Under the pieces are notes generated by a model. The model had not been told where the DNA came from. It was given only the letters and a program-made list of their open reading frames with translations, and made no database searches. Both the position numbers and the translations under genes were made by a program. Shown one piece after another: positions 1-5,839 of a stretch of DNA of 8,481 nucleotides. Each line of letters opens with the position of its first letter. The first letter of the stretch is position 1. The DNA lies in assembly GCA_021815835.1 (NCBI GenBank), contig JAKAZN010000053.1, positions 1 through 8,481 of the forward strand, in the 5' to 3' direction. Origin of the DNA: Pseudomonadota bacterium (GTDB taxonomy: Bacteria > Pseudomonadota > Alphaproteobacteria > Acetobacterales > Acetobacteraceae).

Positions 1-171
1 GACGGCGGTTTCGGACGGCGGCGGGCCTCTACCATGGGGGTGGGACCCTTGCAACAGCCCCAAATCGCCCCGAAAGGGGTTGGACAGCGCCGCCACCCCG
101 CGATACAGGCGGACCCCTTCGCCGGGCGCCAACCCCGGCCCGATCCGATCGCCGGAGACACGCTGCCATGA
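1..171 (+). other. Unassigned left edge; possible 3' end of an upstream gene
   Basis: No gene can be recognised in this stretch. All three forward frames are open from the window edge. Frame 1 runs from base 1 to a TGA at 169-171 that overlaps the ATG of the DUF3126 gene as ATGA, an arrangement typical of operons, so this could be the tail (56 codons) of an upstream forward gene. By hand count, frame 1 has about 80, 61 and 75% GC at codon positions 1, 2 and 3. The lower second position is weakly gene-like, but the exact antisense frame fits equally well and is also open. The translated tail is rich in Pro, Arg and Gly and matches no family I know. It may simply be an intergenic leader. Confidence 0.2.
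154..158 (+). promoter_or_regulatory. Shine-Dalgarno of the DUF3126 gene
   Basis: GGAGA lies 9 nt before the ATG at 168. It supports that ATG as the start, although the same frame stays open upstream to the window edge. Confidence 0.6.
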
Positions 172-428
172 CGCCAACCGACATCGCCCGGCTCGAAGCC
201 TATCTGCGCACCACCCTCGGCAGCGACCGCATCCGCATCGAGACGCCGAAGACCCGCGGCGCCTCGGTCGAATTGCGCGCCAGCGGCGAATTCCTGGGCA
301 CCGTCCATCGCGACGAGGATGACGGGGAGGTCTCGTTCTCCGTGACCATCACGGTGCTGGACGAGGACCTGCCGGCGATGGCCGCGGCGAAGGCCCCGGC
401 GCCGAAAACCCCGGCGGGGAAGCGGTAG
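168..428 (+). CDS. DUF3126 family protein
   Basis: A small acidic protein of 86 residues. The segment from about residue 2 to 68 has the pattern I recognise for DUF3126: an N-terminal helix of the type DIARLEAYLR, a following strand region, the core EFLGTVHRDEDDGEVSFS, and an ending like ITVLDEDL. The family is short and alphaproteobacterial; its function is unknown. The last 18 residues are Ala/Pro/Lys-rich and look like a disordered tail. No signal peptide or membrane segment is visible, so it is probably cytoplasmic. The ATG at 168 is supported by GGAGA 9 nt upstream. The gene converges on the minus-strand hydroxylase gene with only 14 bp between stop codons, and the last codons overlap a hairpin that may terminate the opposing transcript. 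The family call is from memory of the pattern, not from a search. Confidence 0.8.
   Translation: MTPTDIARLEAYLRTTLGSDRIRIETPKTRGASVELRASGEFLGTVHRDEDDGEVSFSVTITVLDEDLPAMAAAKAPAPKTPAGKR
405..419 (-). terminator. Possible intrinsic terminator for the minus-strand run
   Basis: Read on the minus strand, CCCC-GCC-GGGG (419 to 409) is followed directly by TTTT (408-405), about 24 nt past the hydroxylase stop codon. The stem is only 4 bp with a 3-nt loop and the T tract is short, so this is a modest candidate. It lies inside the last codons of the DUF3126 gene, which would be a way to end the long minus-strand transcript at a junction with almost no intergenic space. Confidence 0.35.
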
Positions 429-433
429 TCAGC

Positions 434-458
434 GCGCCCCCGTCATCCCGACGGGCGC
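434..458. terminator. Hairpin spanning the convergent gene junction
   Basis: CCCGTC (439-444) pairs perfectly with GACGGG (450-455) around a 5-nt loop, and GCG (434-436) pairs with CGC (456-458) beyond a 2-nt bulge, giving 9 bp in total. It begins 6 nt after the DUF3126 stop and holds the stop codon of the opposing hydroxylase gene at its 5' arm/loop boundary. No T tract follows on the forward strand, so it would be a non-canonical terminator or an RNA 3'-end stabilising structure at best. Confidence 0.35.
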
Positions 459-2794
459 ATCGCCCGCCACACCCGCTCCGCCGTCACCGGCATCTCCAGA
501 TGCCGCACCCCGTACGGGGACAGCGCATCGACGATGGCGTTCACCACCGCGGCCAGCGCCGGAGTCGTGCCCCCCTCCCCGCCCGAGCGCACGCCAAGCG
601 GATTGGTCGGCGTCGGCACCTCCGACAGCGCCGTGGCGAACGAGGGCAAGCCGGCGGCGCGCGGCATCGCGTAGTCCATGAAGCTGCCGGCGCGCATCTG
701 CCCCGTGTCCGGGTCGTAGGCCACATCCTCCAGCAGCGCCTGGCCCACGCCCTGGGCGATGCCGCCATGGGTCTGGCCATGCAGGATCATCGGGTTGATC
801 GCCCGGCCTACATCGTCGGTGGCCGCGATCGCCACGATCCGGACCGCGCCGGTTTCGGGATCGACCTCCACCTCGCAGATCTGGGTGCCGTAGGGAAAGC
901 TTGCGACCGGAATGGTCTCATCGCAGACCGCTTCCAGTTTGCCGCGCAGATCTTCCGGCAGATCGTCGCGCGTCCCGGCCGCCTCGGCCAGCGCGAACAG
1001 CCCGATCGCGCGGTCGGTGCCCGCCACGCGAAACCCGCCGGCGGCGAATTCCAGATCGGCCTCCGCCGCTTCCAGCACCACCGCCGCGATTCGCCGGGCG
1101 CGCGCGATGATGGCCTCGCTCGCGCGCGGGATGATCTGGCTCGCGAGCTTCATCGACCGTCCCGAATGGGACCCGCCGCCGGCCAGCACCCGGTCGGTGT
1201 CGTGCGCGACGTAGCGGATGACCTCGATCGGCACGCCGAGCCAGGCCGCGACGAGCTGCGGGAAGCTGGTCTCGTGGCCTTGCCCCGAATCCATCGTGCC
1301 CATCACCAGTTCGACGATCCCCTCGGGGCGGATGGTGATCTCGGTCCGCTCGCGCGGCGTGCCGCTGGTCACTTCGACGTAGTTGGCGAGCCCGATGCCG
1401 CGCAGCATCCCGGCCCGCGCGCTGGCCGCGCGCCGCGCGGGAAACCCGTCCCAGTCGGCGAGCTTCAGGCTGCTCGCCATCGCCGCCGGATAATCGCCGC
1501 TGTCATAGATGAGGCCCAGCGGATTGGCGTAGGGCTGCGCCGCCGGCGGGATCAGGTTGCGCCGGCGCAATGCCACCCGGTCGATCCCGGTCTCAGTAGC
1601 GGCGATATCGATCAGGCGTTCCAGGACGAACATCACCTCCGGCCGCCCGGCGCTGCGATAGGGCGTGGTCGGCACGGTATTGGTGAGCGCGCCGCGCCCG
1701 CGCACATGGGCCACGGGGACCCGGTACACGCCGGTCATCAGCCCCACGCCCTTTTGCAACGACACCAGCGACGCGGCATAGGCGCCCAGGTTGCTCAGAT
1801 TCTCCGCCCGCAGCGCGAGAAACCGTCCCTCCGCGTCCAGCGCGAGCTCCGCCCGCACGGTCAGATCCCGCCCCTGGTAATCGGTGAGGAGGCTTTCCCC
1901 GCGATCACCGCGCCAGGTCAGCGCGCGCCCCAGCCGCCGCGCCGCCCAGGCCAGCAGCGCGTATTCCGGATAGAAGAAATTCCGCGTGCCGAAATTGCCG
2001 CCCATGTCGCCGCAAACGACCCGCACGAAGGCCGGATCGACCCCCAGCATCTGCGCCAGATCGGCGCGCACCTTCGCCACCCCGCGCCCGCTGCCGGTGC
2101 GCAACGTGGTCTGCCCGGTCGCGGCATCATGCGTCGCCGAGACCGTGCGCGGCTCCATCGGCGCGCCGGTCACGCGCGCCACCCAGGTTTCCAATGTCGT
2201 CACATGCGCGGCCGTGGCGAAGGCCGCGGCGGTGGCGGCTTCGTCGCCCACCTCGATCGTCGCGCAGAGATTGCCGGGCGCTTCCTCCCACAAGGACGTC
2301 GCGCCGGGACGCACCGTCTCCGCGGCCCGCGTGACCGCCGGCAGGGGCGCATAGGTCACGCCGATCCGTTCCGCCGCGTCCCTCGCCTGCGCCAGGGTGC
2401 CGGCCACCACCAGCGCCACCGCCTCCCCGGCGAAGCGCACCCGCGCGGCCGGCATCGGGTAATGCGGCGTCGTCACCGGCTTCGGCCCCACCAGCCGCGC
2501 GGCGACGTCGGGCGGCCCGTTCACGCCCACATTGTGCGGGATCGGCCCCAGCCCGTCGTCCAGGTAGTCGGCCCCGGTCAGCACCGCCAGCACGCCCGGC
2601 GCGGCAAGCGCGGCTTTGGTGTCGATTGTGACGATATCGGCGTGCGCGTGCGGGCAGCGCAGCAGCACCGCGTGCGCCGTGCCGGACATCGCCGCATCGT
2701 CGGCGAACTGGCCGCGCCCCGTGAGCAGGCGCCGATCCTCGATCCGCCGGACCGGCCGGCCGATCCATTCCGGCGCCGCGATCGTCGCGGTCAT
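443..2794 (-). CDS. Molybdenum hydroxylase large subunit (xanthine dehydrogenase/CoxL form II type)
   Basis: A 783-residue molybdopterin-cytosine-dinucleotide-binding subunit of the xanthine dehydrogenase family, about the usual length for stand-alone large subunits. The N-terminal a/b hammerhead domain covers about residues 13-155. Visible family motifs are APMEPR (211-216), GGNFGTRN (265-272), PYRSAGRPE (378-386), GTMDSGQGHET (499-509), GGIAQGVGQAL (677-687), MDYAMP (706-711) and GGEGG (738-742). In the family the glutamate of the last motif (E740) is the catalytic base at molybdenum. PYRSAGR replaces the AYXCSFR loop of true CO dehydrogenase and is close to form II AYRGAGR, so CO oxidation is unlikely; hydroxylation of an aldehyde or N-heterocycle is more plausible, substrate unknown. 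The small 2Fe-2S and medium FAD subunits are absent next to it. GGGGGGA stands 7 nt before the ATG. It is the last gene of the minus-strand run, 37 bp after the hydrolase. Confidence 0.92.
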   Translation of the reverse strand: MTATIAAPEWIGRPVRRIEDRRLLTGRGQFADDAAMSGTAHAVLLRCPHAHADIVTIDTKAALAAPGVLAVLTGADYLDDGLGPIPHNVGVNGPPDVAARLVGPKPVTTPHYPMPAARVRFAGEAVALVVAGTLAQARDAAERIGVTYAPLPAVTRAAETVRPGATSLWEEAPGNLCATIEVGDEAATAAAFATAAHVTTLETWVARVTGAPMEPRTVSATHDAATGQTTLRTGSGRGVAKVRADLAQMLGVDPAFVRVVCGDMGGNFGTRNFFYPEYALLAWAARRLGRALTWRGDRGESLLTDYQGRDLTVRAELALDAEGRFLALRAENLSNLGAYAASLVSLQKGVGLMTGVYRVPVAHVRGRGALTNTVPTTPYRSAGRPEVMFVLERLIDIAATETGIDRVALRRRNLIPPAAQPYANPLGLIYDSGDYPAAMASSLKLADWDGFPARRAASARAGMLRGIGLANYVEVTSGTPRERTEITIRPEGIVELVMGTMDSGQGHETSFPQLVAAWLGVPIEVIRYVAHDTDRVLAGGGSHSGRSMKLASQIIPRASEAIIARARRIAAVVLEAAEADLEFAAGGFRVAGTDRAIGLFALAEAAGTRDDLPEDLRGKLEAVCDETIPVASFPYGTQICEVEVDPETGAVRIVAIAATDDVGRAINPMILHGQTHGGIAQGVGQALLEDVAYDPDTGQMRAGSFMDYAMPRAAGLPSFATALSEVPTPTNPLGVRSGGEGGTTPALAAVVNAIVDALSPYGVRHLEMPVTAERVWRAMRPSG

Positions 2795-2831
2795 GCTTGC
2801 GTCCCCCCGTGGCCGCGGACGCGGCCCGCGT

Positions 2832-3716
2832 TCAGTCCTTCATCCCGGTGATCGATCCGCTCACCGCGCGCGGATCGCGCATCGGCCACCGCCCCGCATC
2901 CACCTGTGCCAGGAACCGTTCCACGATCCGGTTGAACTCGTCCGGTTCCTCGATATTGATCGTGTGCCCGCAATTGGCCATCACCACCAGCGCGGCCGAG
3001 GCGATCGTCTGCTTCATCAGCAGCGCCGGTTGCAGGCAGGGCCAGTCCTCGTCGCCGGTCAGCACCAGGGTGGGCACGGTCAGGCGCGCCATCTCGTCCA
3101 CCAGGTCATACAAGGACGGCCGCTCCCGCTGCACGCCCAACTGCGTGTTGCGCGAACCGGGACCGGAATGTTCGGACAGATACTGGCGGAACTCCGCGAA
3201 GCCGCGCGGGTTCTTGTTTTCGAACTGCACGCGGGTCGGGCCATAGGCGTATTTCGCCGCGAAGGCGACCATCCCCTCCTTGTCGATGAAATCGGCGATC
3301 GCCTGGCCCTCGGCGCGGAACTTGTCGCGCACTCCCTTTTCCGCCCCGTAGCCGCAGCCCGCGACCACCAGCGACAGCGCGCGCCCCGGGTGGCGGAAGC
3401 CGAAATGCAGGGTGGCAAAACCGCCCATCGACAGCCCCACGACATGCGCCCGCGCGATCTTCAGATGATCGAGCACCGCGGCGATGTCGTCGGCCGCGCG
3501 CGCCTGCGAATAGGCCGCCACATCCGCCGGCACATCCGACGGCGGATAGCCCCGCGCGTTATAGGCGATCGCGCGGTAGCGCTGGCCGAAATGCCGCAAC
3601 TGCGGCTCCCAGCTACGGAAATCGCCGGCGTACTCATGGACGAAGATCACCGGGGCGCCGGTGCCCGCTTCCTCGTAATAGAGCTTCACCCCGTCATCGG
3701 CGGCCGCGTGCGGCAT
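2832..3716 (-). CDS. Alpha/beta-fold hydrolase
   Basis: A 294-residue serine hydrolase of the alpha/beta-fold superfamily, with no signal peptide and probably cytoplasmic. The nucleophile elbow is GLSMGG (94-99) with Ser96. The acid is probably Asp222 in TGDEDW, with Asp224 as the alternative. The catalytic histidine is His251 in CGHTINIEEPDEF. The oxyanion region reads VHEYAGDF (26-33), with HE in place of the common HG. The order of motifs resembles enol-lactonases (PcaD-like), C-C hydrolases and haloperoxidase-like esterases, but the substrate cannot be told from sequence. A C-terminal extension of some 25 residues follows the last core helix (around GRWPMRDPR). The start is well fixed by GGAGG 6-8 nt before the ATG. 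The gene lies between the binding protein and the hydroxylase, so it may hydrolyse an ester, amide or lactone linked to that pathway; this is inference. Confidence 0.9.
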   Translation of the reverse strand: MPHAAADDGVKLYYEEAGTGAPVIFVHEYAGDFRSWEPQLRHFGQRYRAIAYNARGYPPSDVPADVAAYSQARAADDIAAVLDHLKIARAHVVGLSMGGFATLHFGFRHPGRALSLVVAGCGYGAEKGVRDKFRAEGQAIADFIDKEGMVAFAAKYAYGPTRVQFENKNPRGFAEFRQYLSEHSGPGSRNTQLGVQRERPSLYDLVDEMARLTVPTLVLTGDEDWPCLQPALLMKQTIASAALVVMANCGHTINIEEPDEFNRIVERFLAQVDAGRWPMRDPRAVSGSITGMKD

Positions 3717-3751
3717 CGTGTTCCTCCATATTGATATTAAACAAATACACC
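3717..3751 (-). promoter_or_regulatory. AT-rich spacer with strong Shine-Dalgarno before the hydrolase
   Basis: The 35 bp between the binding-protein stop and the hydrolase ATG are strikingly AT-rich for this window. On the minus strand they read through TTTGTTTAATATCAATAT and then GGAGGAA (3727-3721), ending 4 nt before the ATG. The GGAGG is the best ribosome-binding site in the window. The AT-rich part (TAATAT, TATCAAT) could be a -10 region for an internal promoter or simply an unstructured initiation region; no convincing -35 lies in the GC-rich sequence upstream. Confidence 0.55.
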
Positions 3752-4663
3752 TCAGCGCGTCTCCGCCAGTATCGCCTCCGCGAGGCTGTTGTCCACCGCC
3801 CGCGCGAACGGCGCGCCGGGATCAACAAAGCCGCCCGAGACCAGGCTCGCGCGCAACCGCTCGTAGCCCGCCTCCGGCAGGATCGGATCGCGCCCCCAGA
3901 TCCCCAGTGCCTTGTAACGCTCGTAGGACGCGGCCAGGATCGCTTGCGGCACGGCGGGAAAATACGCCGCCACCGTCGCCGCGATCTCCGCCCCGTCCGC
4001 GCGCGCGATCCAGCGCAAGGTCGCCGCGATCGCGCGCACCATGCACAGGAACTCCGCCCGCTTGGCCGCGATCGTCGCGCGCGGGGCATAGAAGCAGGTG
4101 TAGGAGGTGGGGCCGCGATCGGCTGCCGCATACCACACATGGCCGACCCCCTCGGCCAACAAGGTGCTCGCGTACGGCTCGAACACCTGCACGACATCGA
4201 GCGTGCCCGCCTCCAGGGCGGCGCAATTTTCCGCCATGCTCCGATCCGCGACCCGCGCGATCCGCGCCGGGTCGATCCCCGCCAGCCGCAGATCATGCTG
4301 CAAACACAGCCACGGCGTCGGCACCTCGCTCACGCTGCCGAGCCGCGCCGTCCGCAAATCCGCCAGCGCGAAGTCGGGCCGCGGCCGTCGCCCCACGAGC
4401 AGGAACGGATCGCGCGTCACCACCTCGCCGAAGCAGACCAGATCGCAGCCGGGGTCGGCCTGCCAGGTCGCCATCACGCGCATCGGCCCGCCCCAGCTGA
4501 GATCGGCGCGGCCGGCCAGCAGCCCGGTCGCCGCCTCGGCCGGGGTGGCGGAGGAGACCATCCGCACCTCCACCCCCGCTTGCGCGTAGGCATCGCGCGC
4601 GAAGGCGGCGTAGAACGGCGCATAGAACGCCGCGCGCAACGATTCCTGCAAGACGATGGCCAT
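3752..4663 (-). CDS. ABC-type solute-binding-like protein, NMT1/THI5 (SsuA/ThiY) fold, no signal peptide
   Basis: A 303-residue protein of the type-2 periplasmic-binding fold in the NMT1/THI5-like family, whose members bind nitrate, sulfonates, taurine, pyrimidine precursors or aromatic acids. The fold signs are the opening strand and helix (QESLRAAFYAPFYAAFARDAYAQAG, abridged here: QESLRAAFYAPF, residues 6-17), GLLAGRADLSWGGPMRVM (47-64), the crossing segment LADLRTARLGSVSE (100-113) and EAGTLDVVQVFEPYASTLL (151-169). The protein starts at the first strand of the mature fold: no signal peptide or lipobox precedes it, and none is coded in frame upstream before the preceding gene. AGGGA 9 nt before the ATG supports this start. 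Six cysteines (73, 77, 120, 147, 190, 207) are unusual for an exported binding protein. It lacks the CCCFC motif of THI5 enzymes. No permease or ATPase gene is adjacent. It starts 16 bp after the J-domain gene. Confidence 0.8.
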   Translation of the reverse strand: MAIVLQESLRAAFYAPFYAAFARDAYAQAGVEVRMVSSATPAEAATGLLAGRADLSWGGPMRVMATWQADPGCDLVCFGEVVTRDPFLLVGRRPRPDFALADLRTARLGSVSEVPTPWLCLQHDLRLAGIDPARIARVADRSMAENCAALEAGTLDVVQVFEPYASTLLAEGVGHVWYAAADRGPTSYTCFYAPRATIAAKRAEFLCMVRAIAATLRWIARADGAEIAATVAAYFPAVPQAILAASYERYKALGIWGRDPILPEAGYERLRASLVSGGFVDPGAPFARAVDNSLAEAILAETR

Positions 4664-4679
4664 GACTGCAATTCCCTGG

Positions 4680-5801
4680 CTATGGACGCGCGAACACCCG
4701 GTCCGGGATATCGACCGGCATCGCCGGCGCCGGCAGGTCGGGCGGAACGACGAGGATGCTGCCCGAACCGACCGGAAAGCGAAAGCGCTGCGCGCGCTCC
4801 CCGGCGGCGAAGGTGGCGCAGACGCGGCTCCAGAGCTCGCCGGCGGCGAAATCCACCTGCCAGGCCCGGCCCGGCAGGGCGCGCAGCTCCCGGCTTTCCC
4901 CCGGCGCCAGATAGAGCGCGCGCACCACCTGGCCCGCGCGGTCGCGCAGCTTCACCACCGCCGGTTCCAGGTCGTCGTTGCGCACGGTGATCGATCCACG
5001 GCCGCTGCCGCGCTGGACGAGAACCTCCCCCGGACGCGGCGGGAGCCCCGCGCGATCGGCGCAGAATGCGCGCCGCGCCGCGCGCTTCCCACCGGCGATC
5101 AGGCGCGCGGCGGCCACGAAACCGATCGTGCCGCCGTCCAGCCGGATCGCCGCCAGCCGGCGCGAGGGATCCATCCCCAGCACATCGACCGCGGTGAATT
5201 CCCCCAGGGTCGCGAGCGCCCGCAACGGTGCGCCCGGGGCGTCCTGGCGCCACACCGTCGCCGGCCCCAGCCCGGGCAGCACGAAATGATTGGCGGTCCC
5301 GGCCGGAAGCGCGCGCGGCAGCTTGGCGGCGGTCGGCCATCCGCGGGCGGCTCGTGGCGTGCCGGCACGGTCCGGCAGCCCCGCCGTGGGGCCGGAGGCG
5401 ATCGCCACCATGAGCCAGGCGGCCCCCACGGCGCTCGCCACCAGGAATCCCGCCCAGAGGCCGAAGCGCCGGGAGGACGGGGCAGCGCGCGGCGGGGCGG
5501 GCGGAGTCTCCACCCTGGGACCCGGCCGGCTGGTGTCGCGCGGCGCGGCCGGGCGCGCGCCTTGCGTCGGCGGGACGCGGGCCGCGCGGTCATAGGCGCG
5601 CCGCGCCAGCGGGTCCGCCAGCACGTCGTAGGCGGATTTCAGCGCCAGGAACGCCGCCGCGTCGCCGGTCACGGGAATATCGGGATGCAGCCGGCGCGCG
5701 GCGCGGCGGTAGGCGGCGGCGATCTCCTCGGCGCTCGCCGAGGGATCGACGCCCAGCCTTGCGTACACGCCGTCGGGATCGCCCTGCATCGGCGCGATCA
5801 T
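4680..5801 (-). CDS. Membrane-anchored J-domain protein with large predicted periplasmic region
   Basis: A 373-residue protein. Residues about 11-72 form a J domain: YARLGVDPSASAEEIAAAYR, then HPD at 39-41, then LKSAYDVLADPLARRAYDRA. HPD is the motif that stimulates Hsp70/DnaK ATPase. A Pro/Arg/Ala-rich linker (77-110) ends in RR and is followed by one hydrophobic segment (113-136), so the J domain should face the cytoplasm and residues 140-373 the periplasm. Residues about 176-236 look like a bacterial SH3-like barrel. Residues about 265-345 resemble a small beta domain with pattern ITVRN..AVVKLRD..G..V.ALYLAPGES, often seen in envelope proteins; neither assignment is more than pattern recognition. 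Cys247 and Cys328 could form a disulfide. No G/F region, zinc fingers or DnaJ C-terminal domain is present, so this is a type III J protein and not DnaJ. A second ATG at 5789 is possible; neither has a clear Shine-Dalgarno. Confidence 0.85.
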   Translation of the reverse strand: MIAPMQGDPDGVYARLGVDPSASAEEIAAAYRRAARRLHPDIPVTGDAAAFLALKSAYDVLADPLARRAYDRAARVPPTQGARPAAPRDTSRPGPRVETPPAPPRAAPSSRRFGLWAGFLVASAVGAAWLMVAIASGPTAGLPDRAGTPRAARGWPTAAKLPRALPAGTANHFVLPGLGPATVWRQDAPGAPLRALATLGEFTAVDVLGMDPSRRLAAIRLDGGTIGFVAAARLIAGGKRAARRAFCADRAGLPPRPGEVLVQRGSGRGSITVRNDDLEPAVVKLRDRAGQVVRALYLAPGESRELRALPGRAWQVDFAAGELWSRVCATFAAGERAQRFRFPVGSGSILVVPPDLPAPAMPVDIPDRVFARP

Positions 5802-5839
5802 ACAGGCAAGCGCCGCCGGTGACCGCCCCCCACGCGATC

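Noticed and set aside
71..80. CCCC-GAAA-GGGG mini-hairpin near the left edge
   Set aside because: The stem is 4 bp (GAAA tetraloop) with no extension and no T tract, and no riboswitch or known leader motif could be recognised around it.
80..107. Promoter-like TTGGAC and GATACA, 16 bp apart, before the DUF3126 gene
   Set aside because: The -10 element matches only 3 of 6 consensus bases and the region may be coding; too weak to list as a feature.
443..2794. Aerobic CO dehydrogenase large subunit (coxL)
   Set aside because: The form I AYXCSFR loop is absent (PYRSAGR instead) and coxM and coxS are not adjacent, so no coxL symbol is given.
500..2851. A 783-codon forward open frame lying antisense to the hydroxylase gene
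   Set aside because: The minus-strand frame has clear family motifs along its whole length; the forward frame is His/Arg/Gly-rich with no recognisable domain and is a GC-driven shadow. The identical length of the two frames is coincidence.
3752..4663. THI5-type pyrimidine synthase as the identity of the binding-protein-like gene
   Set aside because: The fold family is shared, but the CCCFC iron-site motif is missing and the neighbours are not thiamine genes.
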